Below are positions 36,092 to 48,403 of a stretch of DNA of 64,000 nt, piece by piece. Position numbers and translations under genes: made by a program. Every line of letters starts with the position of its first letter. Position 1 is the first letter of the stretch. Source of the DNA: Chalara sp. BL73. Lineage: Eukaryota > Ascomycota > Leotiomycetes > Helotiales. The stretch covers positions 310,001-374,000 of the forward strand of contig CAKJVC010000155.1 in the NCBI GenBank assembly GCA_918026815.1, given 5' to 3'. The notes under the pieces were generated by a model that was given only the letters and a program-made list of their open reading frames with translations, was not told where the DNA came from and searched no databases.

Positions 36092-36907
36092 ACCAGTTAT
36101 CCAGCGAATAGTTCCACAAGATTGACTGAATAAGAAAGCACTTGCTTCCGCGACCTCGAACATGTGACGTTATATGACGGAAATGAGTGAATAATAAAAT
36201 AGGAAAGCCAGTAGCAAGACAACAGACCATTTGAGCATCTTGCCCACACTTGAAATTCAGTCAAGGGATTTAAGACAACGATAGAGTCTGCATGAAATAA
36301 GCCTCGGGAATGTCTGGAACCGGACTCTACAATTGGTTGGTGTTTAAGAAATGCTGCCAAAACCTAATCCAAGGAGAAATTGTGAAATGATCTTCCAATT
36401 GCTCAGAAGCCTCACCAAGAGACATGTGGGTATAACAAGAACATTCGTGTGGCTTAAGACATGACTGCCACGTTAACAATTAATCCATTACTAGTTTAGA
36501 CCTCGGTGGTCCGTTACTAAATGTATGTCAAAGTGTTTGGACATCCAGTCTTTTGATATGTCATGGCTAACCCATCTTGCGTTATGCGGAACCGTCTGAA
36601 TATGACACAGGTTCATAAAAGACAACATCTCGAACCTTGAGTTTTGGACAAATATTTCTTGTCCGCCCATCTCGCATTTCAACTTGTGCATATGGCTCCG
36701 AGAGTCAGCTACTCCGAAATGTCTGCCACAAGTCCTCAGTGTAGCTCTTGTAATAACCCCAAGCCAACGAAGGCATACAAAGCCATTGTACGTTGTGAAT
36801 CCTAGTTGGAGTTGAGCCGCTGGCAGGTGCATTCCTGTTTCGGACACATGCTGGCAATGATGGTACGGCAATCCTGTCCCCGTCCTCTTCGGCCTTTTGC
36901 GCATCCA
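36092..36907. other. Convergent intergenic region between DJ-1-like gene and COX16
   Basis: The two flanking genes converge, so this region contains both 3' ends. Minus-strand open frames at 36491-36904 and 36705-36962 are out-of-frame readings of the COX16 3' exon and its downstream sequence. No additional gene is supported. Confidence 0.5.
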
Positions 36908-37303
36908 TTATAGTCTGCCATCGTTCTCTCCTGGAAGCCTTTTGATACGCTTCTGTTCCCAATCGTCCAAGTCTTTGGCTGCAAGTCGCTGTGATTCCTA
37001 TCAGCTACGCTCATTCTCCAAAATCGAATGCCTTACATAATATTCTTCTTTCATGTCTACTTTTCTCTTATCCTTTCCGATACCAAGCTCCTCCTCCTTA
37101 CTCATTCGCCTTACTCTCCTATCATGCTTCTCGTATCTGACTGCCGTCGCAGGAGTAAGGAAGAATGAGCCTGCCACCATTGTCGCGATAAAGGGAAGAC
37201 CGAAAAGCGCGAATGGGTGTCTCGTAAGGGCTGAGCGATAGCGAGAAGCAATTGTATTAGCCTCTTTCGAGGACCGAAACTTTCTATTCCCAAAAACCGC
37301 CAT
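36908..37303 (-). CDS. COX16: Cytochrome c oxidase assembly protein COX16
   Basis: Two exons (37037-37303 and 36908-36988) give 115 aa. The protein is an inner-mitochondrial-membrane factor that helps insert Cox2 into cytochrome c oxidase. Family features are all present. A short basic N-terminus (MAVFGNRKFRS) precedes the single transmembrane helix FALFGLPFIATMVAGSFFLT. YEKHDRRV follows, then EEYY joined by splicing to RLAAKDLDDWEQKRIKRLPG and the terminal NDGRL. The ATG at 37303 gives the start typical of fungal COX16. An in-frame ATG at 37402 would add 33 Arg-rich residues resembling a presequence. The divergent neighbour is the ATR-type kinase. Confidence 0.93.
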
Positions 37304-37533
37304 GTCAATAACCGATCGTACGGAAGCGTTTCGACGGAAAGATACTCGGATAATCAGGCGATGCCTTTTAAGGTTGAGTGATAGAGACGACCCGCTTTTC
37401 ACCTGACTTCGTGAAGCGCGTTTTGGCTGAAAGCAAAGTTATGAGCGCGTTTCTTGTATAATCATCAATCATGTCTCTAAATCCAATAGCCACTGCCCTT
37501 TTGCCTTCTTAGTCTCGAGAAGTTGCAATTAGC
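37304..37533. promoter_or_regulatory. Shared bidirectional promoter of COX16 and the ATR kinase
   Basis: Only 230 bp separate the two start codons. Two identical 9-mers AGCGCGTTT lie at 37415-37423 and 37444-37452, 29 bp apart and in the same orientation. Their CGCG core resembles MBF/E2F-class cell-cycle sites. Regulation by such a factor is inferred, not shown. Confidence 0.45.
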
Positions 37534-40500
37534 ATGCGGTTAAATGGCCATTCTGCTGAGATGGCAGATTTTGAGCCTCCTCCATCTACCATGGCGGCAC
37601 AGCTCATCAACAATCTTTCAACTGCCACTAAGCCTTCACGGCAGAGAGATCAGGATGAGCTCAAACTGCTCATGGCCGAGGTTTCAGATGCCGAAAATAG
37701 TGGTGCTGAGTTTGAGAACGATGAAGCCAGGCTTGAGCATAGGGAAAAGTTATTGTATCTCCTTACCCGAACTGTGCTCGAGAAGCTTACCAGTGATGAT
37801 CCCTTCATGGACATTACGAAGCTGGTCATGCAAGCATCAGACGCTTTAGACGTCTTTATAACCATCATCAAAGAGAGTCCGGCTGTTTTGGCCCATTCAT
37901 TAGGCCGAAGTACAGTTCTTCAAAATCGAGGACATGAGCCTCTGTGGTTATGGCTATTCCCACGAATCTTGGCACTTTTGGGTCGAAAAAATTGTGACGG
38001 AATAATAGAAAAAATTAAAGAATTTTTCTATGTAGCGTTTCAGACAGTTGCTCGGTCTCCCAGGCTCTGGAACTTAACCTCTCTATTTTTCAGCTATATG
38101 AAGGAGTGCGCTGCAAGTAAGGATATCCAAAACTGATTGGTGTAATCTGCTCACATTTGTCTAGCTATCTTGAGTCGTCTTCAACATCCGAGCATTGTCT
38201 CACAGTATCACGCGTTAAAAATTTCGTTGCCGTCTGATGACTTTGATACTTCTTATTTCTCGTATGAGAATTATTATGACAAAGATGAGAACCAAACTAC
38301 CTCATCTTTTCACTGCACTTATGTCATACATGGCGCAGCATCAAGCCTCTGGCATGTCACGAACTTGCTTGCAATACTGGGAGACATTTCTATGGAATCT
38401 GCGTCATCGTATGATGCCACAGCAGCTTTTCAAGATTACCTCGCCTGGATGCTAGAGTCTTTTCTGATGGCGCATGAGGTAGGGAAAAGATTAAAAGTGG
38501 ACACAGCCTTGCAGGATACTTGCAAGAAATGCGAACTGACGATTTTCTGCTCAATGCAAGCACTCATATCATCCTTACGAGGCCATCTTTCGGGTAGCGT
38601 TTTACGCAAGGGATGTGTCCTAGTCTCATTATTATGTGCGGATCTCTTAGCAAACCCGGAAAGTCTGACAGAGGCGATTCAACTCAAGTTCTGTAGTACC
38701 ATGTTGAATTTAGTTGCTGTCTGCAGAGAATTCGATTCGATGCGTCAAGTACTTTGTCTACATCTCATACCCGCTCTTCAACTTGCTTTAAGTCATGAAA
38801 ATGCTTCCACAAGCTTTGGAAAGGACTTTCAGGTATGCGTCTACTAATACTGGGGGTTTCCTTTATTAACACATTTCAGAAAGCCGCAGTATCCTTGTAC
38901 ACAACTTGCGGTGCGGAGGTCCGCCAAGGAGTTGATCTAATTTCTGTTGAGAGTTTTGATAGTGTGGAACTTGATGGAGAGTTTCAACGCCTCGAACTGG
39001 AGTCCCAAGCCGACCATCATCGATTACCGCCAAACAAACGGCGCAAAATAGATTCTGAGCTGGGGCTACTAGAACAGATCACTGAAAAGCTATATTCTTT
39101 GCTTGGGTCACAAGAGTCTACAGAGTTAACGGGACTCGCTAAAGTCACAGAGTCAGTACAGCCCGACATTAGCATGCAATCAAGGCTAACAGGATTCTAG
39201 GGCTTGTTTCACAGAATTGAATGACAACGATCGTTGTAAAGCAATCGAGTATCTTGCAATGATACCCTGTGCTGCAGTTGGTTCTTTGGAGGCTACTCGA
39301 GATCATGACGGCACAATACGATACTCGAAGTGCTTAGCCTGTGAAGGAGGGGACCATGTCGATCCAATAGGCGTACATAAGGATAAATATCAGCAGGTAT
39401 GCAACGAAGCAATACTGTCCCTTTCAGCATTGGTCCAATCTCAGACTTTTCAAGAGTCTCGCAAACCTCGAGTGCTAGGGATGTTTGCACTAAAAGCATT
39501 TACAACTCATTTCAAGGATGCGGGATTCATCGACTTTAAAGTATCAAATTTGGGTCAATGGTGTCTCAAATCGCTCCAGAGTTCCATAAGAGAGCTTCGT
39601 ATTGCTGCTGGGTAAGCCAATTATCTTTTTATGAGAACAGACATCGGATTCTAACGTACTACAATAAGTCGAACTCTTCCTGGATTTTTATATGGCAGTG
39701 GAATCAGCCAAGATTTAATGATGCATAATAGAGTTGCTGCTTTCGCTTTGTTGCGTACCATATCTGAGCAAGATACAATTCATCTACAAGAGAGCTGTAT
39801 TTTGGCTTGGGGTCAAATTGGCAGGTAAGTGTTATTAACACAACCAAATTCCTGCTAACGAGGTCAGAACCCTGAATGACGATGAATTAAACCTTGTAAT
39901 TCACAGACTTGTATTGTACCTAGGTCACACCAATCCTATCATATCAGGCGTAGCTTTCAACGAGGTATGCCCAAGAATTGCTAGTCGATTGCCTGTGCCT
40001 GACAAAACAGATCTTGACTCTAGCGAAAACAAGCGAAAAGACCGTGGAACGCATGTTCAGTCCGTTCTGGGACACTATTGCGATCGTGGCGGTCAAACAA
40101 CTTCTTTCCAAACCACAGATGGTACAGTCAATGGCTGACTTGCTTGGAATGAAAGTCATGGAGTTCCTCGTTTTAACACAGCCTTACACATTGCCTTATC
40201 TAGTTGCTTATGGCAAGGTTGATGTTATCGGACGTATCGCACATGTCATCAAAAACGACGAGAAATGCTCCATATGCATGGAGAGGAGCAATTTATTGCC
40301 GATACTTGCTTTCCTTCTGGTACAGGACGTGAAGGACATGGAGACATTTATAATGTCTTCTTTGAGAGCAACATCATCAAGCTTCAAAGATTCAGATATT
40401 ACCGAGCTAATGAGAGCTGAACCTGCTACAGTAGCTCTCATTTTACTTAGGTCTTTTGGAGATGCTGATGAGAGTAAAAGGTCAAGGGTAAGTGTCGCTT

Positions 40501-43500
40501 GAATCTTTACAAACCGTAATTAATAAGTTTTAGATTCGGCTGGCTCTAGATAAACTGGCCCAATGGGCACCGCCAAATGATAATGTGAGTAAGAAAGTGA
40601 TGTTAAGCGCATTCTTGGGGCAACATATACTTGGCCTTGTGGATAAGGTCTCGAAAGTTGTCTACGACGCAAACGCAGGAGAGTCAGTATCAGAGAAGAA
40701 ACGTTGTGTGAAGGCTATTGAGGAAATGGTTATCCTAGGAAAGACATTTACACGGACCGCACGGCCGCAGGTGATTATCCTTCTCCTTAATACATTATAT
40801 CACAGCTCACGATTACCTCGTAGATGTGTGCATGTCTTCAATCGGCTCTCGCACAGCCTGAATTGCAAGAGTTGGCGTTTTCTGCTTGGGAGAAGATGCT
40901 ACGTCATCTTGAGGATGAGGACGTGGAACTCATGCTCGAGAGTACTTTCTCAACTGTAATTCAACGATGGGAAAGTTTCAACGAAACTACACAAAACCGT
41001 GCCGAATCCACCCTTCAATATCTTCTTAAACATCGAACACGGCTTATACGGAACACAATTGTTAATTTACCATCGCTGTCAGAATATCCAACACTATCTA
41101 AGGTTGAGGAGCAGCTCCAAAAGCTACGGTCGCCAACAGATGTTGGAAACGCTTTCCAAATCTTCAGCCGTAGGATTCGCCACGAGAACTCTGAAGTTGT
41201 GACGCAGGCTCTTGTTGAGCTCAAAGCCTACTTGAAGGTTCATCAATCGTTCCTCCAATCTTCGACAGTGAGTGAGCAGCCTGATGTTGTAATCGGATTA
41301 CTTGTTCGCTCGATCCTAGATAGTTGTGTCAAATTCAGCTCAACTTATCATGAAATTGCACAACTATCAGCAGAGTGTATAGGACTCATTGGATGCATAG
41401 ACCCAAATCGAGTAGAGGCTGTTCGGGATCAACGCGACATGGTGGTTGTCAGCAACTTTCACGACCCGGGTGAGACCACCGATTTTATTCTCTTTATACT
41501 AGAGAATGTCATTGTCCAAACCTTCCTGTCATCTACCGATACCGGTGTGCAGGGCTTCCTCTCCTATGTTATGCAGGACTTGCTAGAAAAGTGTGACTTC
41601 AAAACAAGATGCGTCCCAATCTTGCAGAGCGGAGATCGGAACTCCACGGACGACATTTACTTAAAATGGAAGGGCCTGCCACCAAGTGTACAGGACACTC
41701 TAACCCCATTCCTCACATCTCGTTACTCCGTAATAGAAGTTTCAGAGAGAATTAAAGTTGAGTACCCTATATTCCGGCCCGATACAACTCGACCAGACAA
41801 GTTGTATAATAATTGGCTGAAGCCTTTTGTGCTCGATCTCCTACATAAGCCACTTAATCCAAACGCTGATCTCATATTCGCATCTTTACAACGAGCCATC
41901 AGAATCAGAGACAACACGGTGGCCAGCTTTTTACTCCCATATGTTGTCTTACACGTCATCGTGGAAGGCACTGATCAAAACCGGACCGAAATCGGACAAG
42001 AGTTACTCAAGGTTCTGCAGTATGAGATCAAACCTGATTCTAATGTCAGAAGAGACGAATTAAAAACATGTAGTGAGGTAAGAAGCGTTTTATCTTCTAC
42101 GGCAAGAGTCTAATTATTACAGGCCGTATTTCGTGTCTTAGACTACCTCTCTCGATGGATCCAAGTCAAACAATCACAGGCGAGTAAAAGACTTCGAGAT
42201 GCCACGTTAGAAGCGGAGCATCGGGAGAAGATTGAGTCAGAGATTCGCCGAGTCAAAGCTGTACTAGAAATGCTTCCAGCAGAAATTATCTCTCAGCGAG
42301 CAGTAGAATGTAAATCGTACTCTCGTGCATTATTTTACTGGGAGCAACATATTCGGCAAGTACGAGAGACTGTCAAAGATACCAGTGTTACCAATGTCCT
42401 TCTTGAACGGCTCCAAGATATTTACACTCAGATTGATGAACCGGATGGGATTGAAGGGATATCTGCACATCTTCACGTGCTCGATATTGATCAGCAAGTC
42501 CTCGGTCATCGAAAGGCAGGACGATGGACCGCAGCACAAAGCTGGTATGAAATTAAGTTGGCCGAGGACCCAGATAATGTAGATGTTCAGCTTAACCTAT
42601 TGACGTGCTTGAAGGAATCCGGCCAGCATGGTGAGTCACCTGTGAAGTTCCCCAGAGGCACCAACTGACCAGAGCTCAGATGTGCTCCTTAATTATGTTG
42701 AGGGTATGCATACTGAGGCGAGAACTCTCCCCAAGCTCCTCCCTTTTGCAACAGAAGCGTCGTGGGCAACTGGAAGGTGGGCGACGCTCGAAAAATTCAC
42801 GTCTTTTGCAACGAATGACATTGGAGAAGACTTCAATGTTACCATCGGCAATGCCCTCCTTGCATTGCACAAGAATGACGCGAGTCTCTTTACCTCGATA
42901 GTTCAGTCAACCCGCAAACAAATTGCTTGCTCTATGTCTACCGCGACAAGTTATTCTATCGGGGCTTGCCACGACACTATGCTCAAGTTCCATGTCTTGA
43001 CCGAGTTGGAGATGATTGCCGGTACGGAAAATGAAGAAATTGACCGTGCAAGCTTACTCGAATCACTGAATAGACGGCTTGAAGTTATAGGGGCCTATCT
43101 CAATGATAAACAGTATTTATTGGGAATCCGACGAGCCTCCATGCAGTTATCTAGGTACGTTGGAGTTGAATCGTATATTTATAGATGCTAACAGGTTCAG
43201 TGTTGAGTTCACGAAAGGAGACATTGCTTCTGCTTGGCTGACAAGTGCTCGGCTTGCTAGAAAGGGAAATGCACTTCATCAGTCTTTTAACGCCGTCCTA
43301 CATGCGTCCCAACTCGGGGATGAGTCTGCCACAATCGAACACGCCCGCCTTTTGTGGAAAGAAGGACATCACCGGAAAGCAATTCAGAATCTACAAGGGG
43401 CTATCGCCAATAATGCCTTCATCTCCCATAACAAAAGTGCACACGCTAGTTTTGCAGCCACCACTGGTATTGATTTGACTGAGCAGCAAAACCTCCTCAC

Positions 43501-45463
43501 TGCTAGAGCGCATTTATTACTTGCCAAATGGCTCGATAGTGCAGGTCAAACCCAGTCCAATGCCCTTAGATCACAGTATCAACTTGCAGCGAAAACACAT
43601 ATGACCTGGGAAAAGGGGCATTATTATCTGGGACGCCATTACAACAAGCTTCTAGAATCAGAGAAAACACTCGGGTTTGAACATCAAAGCGACCAGTATA
43701 TTACTGGTGACATGGCAAAGCTAGTCATTGAAAACTACTTGCGGGCGCTTTCCTTTGGAACCAAATACATCTATCAAGCCCTGCCACGATTACTCACTTT
43801 GTGGCTTGACCTAGGCATACAAGTCAACCAGCCAATAGAAGCTAAATATGGCACGAAGGACTTCATCACGCGAATACTCAATGATAGAAAGCAAAGTCTT
43901 GCCCAGATGCATTCTCGCTTTAATAAGTACATTGCCAAACTTCCTGCTTATATATTCTACACCGCATTCCCACAAATCATCGCACGAATTGCCCATCCCA
44001 ATCCCGAGGTCTACAAGTTCTTGCAAGACATAATTTACAAGATAGTTGCAACATATCCACAGCAAGCTATCTGGAGTCTTTTGGCTGTAAGCACATCTAT
44101 CCAGAGTGATCGCAAAAATCGTGGTATTTCGATCTTGCAGCGCCTTCGCAACGGAAGTAAGAAAGCTGATACCGGATCGCTTGACCTGAGAGGCTTAATC
44201 AAAAATGGCGAGCGGCTTACGAGCGATTTGCTCTTGGTCTGTAGCGCTGGAGAATTTCATGGTAACAAGACAACGACGGCAAGCCTCTCCAAGGATCTCC
44301 ATTTTAATTCCAAAGCGGTCACACCGAGTGCACTTGCTGTTCCAGTCGAAAGTGTCTTGACTGCAACTTTGCCAACCCTCACGGACAATATGCGAGATCA
44401 CAGGGCATTCTCCAGAGATGTGGTTACTATATCATCTTTCCTGGATGAAGTCCTTGTGCTCAGCTCATTACAGAAACCAAGAAAACTTACTGCTCGTGGT
44501 TCAGATGGGAAACTCTATGGGCTGATGTGTAAGCCAAAGGATGATTTGAGGAAAGACCAACGCCTCATGGAGTTCAACAGCATGATCAATCGATCACTCA
44601 AACGTGATGCTGAATCAAGCAGGCGTCAACTTTACATAAAGACATACGCTGTCACTCCTCTGAATGAAGAATGCGGTCTCATAGAGTGGGTCGAAGGTCT
44701 GAAAACTCTCCGTGATATTCTACTCCAACTTTACAAGCCTCTTGGTATCTTCCCAAACTATCGTGAGATTGAGCTTTACTGTGAAGAGGCATCCAAAGGT
44801 GGCCAAAAGCTTGCTTTATTCACAAACAGAGTATTGGCAGGATTTCCTCCAATCTTTCATACATGGTTTGTACAGCAATTTCCAGAGCCATCTGCCTGGT
44901 TCGCTGCTCGACTTCGGTATACTCGCTCTTGTGCGGTGATGTCGATGGTTGGCACTATTCTGGGTTTAGGAGATAGACATGGAGAGAACATCCTCTTTGA
45001 GGAGGGCAACGGTGGCACCTTTCACGTTGACTTCAATTGCCTCTTCGACAAGGGTCTCACATTCGTGAAGCCGGAACGGGTTCCATTCCGCCTTACTCAC
45101 AACATGGTGGATGCAATGGGCATCTACGGCTACGAAGGTCCGTTTCGCAGGTCATCGGAGTTAACCCTGAAATTGCTGCGCCAGCATGAAGATTCATTGA
45201 TGACGATCCTAGAGGCGTTTGTGCATGATCCTACGCTCGATCTGCTGGCGAAGAAGCCGGAGAAGAAGAAAAAGCAGGGCTCATTTGTGGTTCCTGAAAC
45301 TGCACAAGGCGTGCTTGATAGTATTCGTCGTAAGGTGAGGGGCTTATTGACTGGAGAGAGCGTGCCTCTTAGTGTCGAAGGGCAGGTCGACGAGCTGATT
45401 AAGCAGGCTACCAATCTACAGTTCTTGGCGGGCATGTATATCGGGTGGTGCTCCTTCTTTTGA
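37534..45463 (+). CDS. ATR/Mec1/UvsB-type PIKK checkpoint kinase
   Basis: A roughly 12-exon gene encoding about 2,400 residues. It is the apical DNA-damage and replication-stress kinase that is recruited to RPA-coated single-stranded DNA. The first 1,500 residues are HEAT-like helical repeats without strong motifs. A FAT-domain region follows (WEQHIRQVRETV, YLNDKQYLLGIRRASMQLS, ASAWLTSARLARK, HYYLGRHYNKLL). The kinase domain begins with RGSDGKLYGLMCKPKDDLRK. Its catalytic loop is LGLGDRHGENILFE and its metal-binding motif HVDFNCLFDKG, the ATR-class wording. The protein ends in a FATC tail, QFLAGMYIGWCSFF. Small introns punctuate the frame; one near 39156-39200 removes an in-frame stop and restores KVTEACFTELND. 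The start at 37534 is the first ATG of the open frame, with further ATGs at codons 10 and 19, so the exact N-terminus is uncertain. Confidence 0.93.
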
Positions 45464-46278
45464 GAGTAACGCTTAGTTGCATAATTCAAGGTGCCACATT
45501 TTGGGACATGTCAAAGTGTTCGTTGCAAATTTGGTTTAAGTAGAGATGTGACTTCCCCAGACTTCCAAATAGGAGTTTGGGCCAACATAGATTTCCACAC
45601 GTTCTTCACCACGTAACGACAAGGTCGGGCTTACGCAAAAAATGAATTAAGAAGCTGTAAACGTGGGGTTATATAGACGTGGTTCTATATCCTCTTAACT
45701 AGTAGATGCCCAGAAGCCGGCCAATGAGTAGGTTTCCTCGTGAAGCAAGCTAATCAAACTCCAGAAATCTATGGAAATATCATATAGAACAGAACAGAAG
45801 TACGATTCACTGATCGGAAGTCTATACTCTGTCTGAGTCAAGCTTTGTATAAATGTGCAATATTTTCCAGCAGTTTACCTATATGTAGCTATTAATCCCT
45901 TCACTTGAAGCGGAAACCACTAGAACAGGATCCATTTTGGTGAGGTTTTACTGGATGAGTGCCGAGGTATATGTCGACTTCGCAAAATAACCCCAATTAG
46001 CATCTTTCTGCAGACACAAACCATCAAACAATTAACCAGAAGTTGTGTCTTCGAAGCAACGAGATAGAATCTCGACAATTGGAGATGTTTCAAAGGATAC
46101 TTTTTGGGGATGGGAGTATGCAGGGGCTAAACGCCCACCTCCTTCCCCATATCCCCGACACTTGCTTCGTTTCAACGGTGAGTCCTAGCTCCTAAGAGAG
46201 CAAAACATCTTCATAAGATTGTGCATTTTCTTCCATCTCAACTTAACAACGTCTCTTATTACTCTCCTACTATCCACG
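45464..46278. other. Intergenic: ATR 3' end and promoter of the redoxin-like gene
   Basis: No gene seen. The last 150 bases are pyrimidine-rich, as in fungal promoters. Confidence 0.5.
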
Positions 46279-47065
46279 ATGTTTGCAAAACTTACAACTA
46301 GAATGGCCATGAAGAAGGCTGGCATTCCTTCCAATACCTTTGACGCCTCCAATTTCCAGTCCAAACCAAGCAATCCGAAAGATCCAAATCAAAACGAGCT
46401 GATACCATTCGCAAATCCGTTCGCAAATCTCTCAGTACCAAAATCATGGCATTCTTGGGCAACCCCCGTTCCTCCACCAGTCGAGATTGCTCCGGCTCCA
46501 GTAATAGGAGGGCGCGCGCCAAACTCGAGTAAATTACAGCTGCCACCCGCAGATCGAAGACCTGCCGTTGTTGTCTTCTTGAGAAACACGGGGTGTGCCT
46601 GTACGTTATCTATTTTAGCTAATGAAGCAATGCTAATTGCGTGTTGCAGTTGCAGAAAAGACATTTATAGAACTACGCAGACTAGCGAACAAATACCCAA
46701 ATATCCAATGCATAGCTGTATCGCACAGCTCGAAGGCCGCCACAGATAAATGGGTATCTGAGCTGGGAGGAGCATGGGCAGTCACAATACTGATTGATGA
46801 GGACCGAGAACTCTACGCAAACTGGGGTCTAGGCATCTCGAATTCGTGGCACTTGCTCAACCCTGCTGTTGGAGTCGCAGCGCGAAAGCTCTGGCTTGAG
46901 GAGAAAATATGGCCTCGGGAGGTAGATCCAAGTGGAAATCGATGGCAGACAGGTGGCAGTTGGGCTACAGACAAGATGGGAACGGTAAGGTGGGGAGGTG
47001 CCTCGAAGAGTGCTTCCGAGATTCCAGATCTGGCAGAAGCCTGTACAACCGTCGGACAATACTGA
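46279..47065 (+). CDS. Peroxiredoxin-like (AhpC/TSA-type thioredoxin-fold) protein
   Basis: Two exons (46279-46600, 46650-47065) give 245 aa. The first 85 residues are Pro/Ser-rich and probably disordered. A thioredoxin-like fold then begins (PAVVVFLRNTGCAFAEKTFIELRRLA). The single cysteine in NTGCAF occupies the peroxidatic position, but the usual second Cys of a CxxC or resolving pair is absent. ELYANWGLGISNSWHLLNPA, WQTGGSWATDKMGTVRWGG and a short helical end match the AhpC/TSA-related fungal family (PRX-like2 type). Cellular role and partners are unknown. Splicing between exons falls within the catalytic segment and restores GCAFAEK. Confidence 0.8.
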
Positions 47066-47418
47066 ATTTTTTTTGTAGTTATCTTTGTTTCAAAATACCC
47101 GGATATTCCATTTCTGTGCCTTGCTGTTCAAACCCTATCTCCTTTAATTTTCCTGCCTGGTAAGTAATAGCATTTCAAACGAACTATGTTTCTACACGCT
47201 TTCCTTTGCCTTCCCAACAGTGATTTCGAAGTCTCGACATTCAGCATGCAATTTAGATTATCGCAGGGCACAACTCGATATCTGACGTCTTCACAAAAAA
47301 TGGCAATTTAATTGAAACATTTAGCCGGGGAATTATCGATGGACAAAAGAAGCCATTGCAGGTGCAGATCTTCCACTTGTTGTAACTTTACAAATAGGCA
47401 AGCTCTATATTTCTTGGT

Positions 47419-47958
47419 TTGCATACGGCAATTGCCCAAAAAAAATTAATACGCTCTCCCAGGCGATTCATGATGGTGAGAAACCGCCATAGGTCTAGAT
47501 GCTCACGAGCGGTAAGTCGAAATATGGGACAAGAAGTAAACATATATATGCTGATGCTCCATAAAGCAGACTGGGACAATAATCAAATGCATCCGCTATT
47601 CTTTCTTTGTTTATATTCTATCATCAGACCGCTTGCAAATGTGCTCCAAGTCCCTTTCGCGCCATGGCTTGGGACCTTTTGCATCCCAATTGGTCTTACC
47701 CTACCATGGCCAAGATCACTCAAAGTTATTGCCGATGGCTGCTTCTTGGTTAGCGCGCAGCTATATAACGCGCTTTATGTTGTTGCTGGGTGTAATCTGC
47801 ATCGTGACGGCTGGGACTATGAATGCGATGTGAAGCAATGCTCTAATGTAGTACTTGCCGCGCTCTCTTCTGTGGGCTTTGTGGCTTGGGTAGCGCATCG
47901 TCGGTTTCGAACTCGTCGTTATGAAGGATCAGGGTTTGAGAGCCGAATAGAAAGGTGA
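47419..47958 (+). CDS. Hypothetical membrane protein (uncertain)
   Basis: A 179-codon open frame. From about residue 44 on (first internal ATG at 47548) it shows two hydrophobic stretches, around FFLCLYSIIRPLANVLQV and VVLAALSSVGFVAWVAHR, with a Cys-containing segment (AGCNLHRDGWDYECD) between them. This is suggestive of a small multi-pass membrane protein. I do not recognise a family. It may be a remnant or one exon of a larger gene, and the N-terminal 40 residues look non-coding. Confidence 0.3.
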   Translation: MHTAIAQKKLIRSPRRFMMVRNRHRSRCSRAVSRNMGQEVNIYMLMLHKADWDNNQMHPLFFLCLYSIIRPLANVLQVPFAPWLGTFCIPIGLTLPWPRSLKVIADGCFLVSAQLYNALYVVAGCNLHRDGWDYECDVKQCSNVVLAALSSVGFVAWVAHRRFRTRRYEGSGFESRIER

Positions 47959-48403
47959 TTACATTGGCGTTTACCTTGGTTTTGCTTACCTGACTGATTT
48001 AAAGATATCTTTAGTTAAATGACCCTGGAAAGATAAGTCCCGGGACATTACATTGTTAAGACATGCTCAACCACGAGGCAAGCACTTTGATTACTCGAAT
48101 TTGAGGTGATCTCCTTGATACAACTCGGACCGGGAAATGTATGTTATTGCCGATATGTTCGTAGCTTTTGAGACATTACAAGAAGCACGTGATAGACCAC
48201 ATTACGTTGCTCAGACATCAGTTTCTCGTACAATCTGCTACCTTGCTTTTATCAGCCATCATATTAGCTTATGATTTCATGGCTCTGCTAGATATGTGTT
48301 GGCTTTGTGGACACATTTGTGGCTTCCTGACATCTACATATAAATACTGCCCTGCTGAAGTATGTTTCTTCATACCTTTATTTCAAAAATATTACACTAA
48401 ATC
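47959..48403. other. Intergenic region, nothing identified
   Basis: AT-rich sequence without a supported gene. Confidence 0.5.

Noticed and set aside
36491..36962. Minus-strand open frames downstream of COX16
   Set aside because: Out-of-frame readings through the COX16 second exon and its 3' flank.
37304..37402. Upstream ATG adding an Arg-rich N-terminus to COX16
   Set aside because: Family members start at the position equivalent to 37303, and the extension is not needed. A mitochondrial presequence is possible but unsupported.
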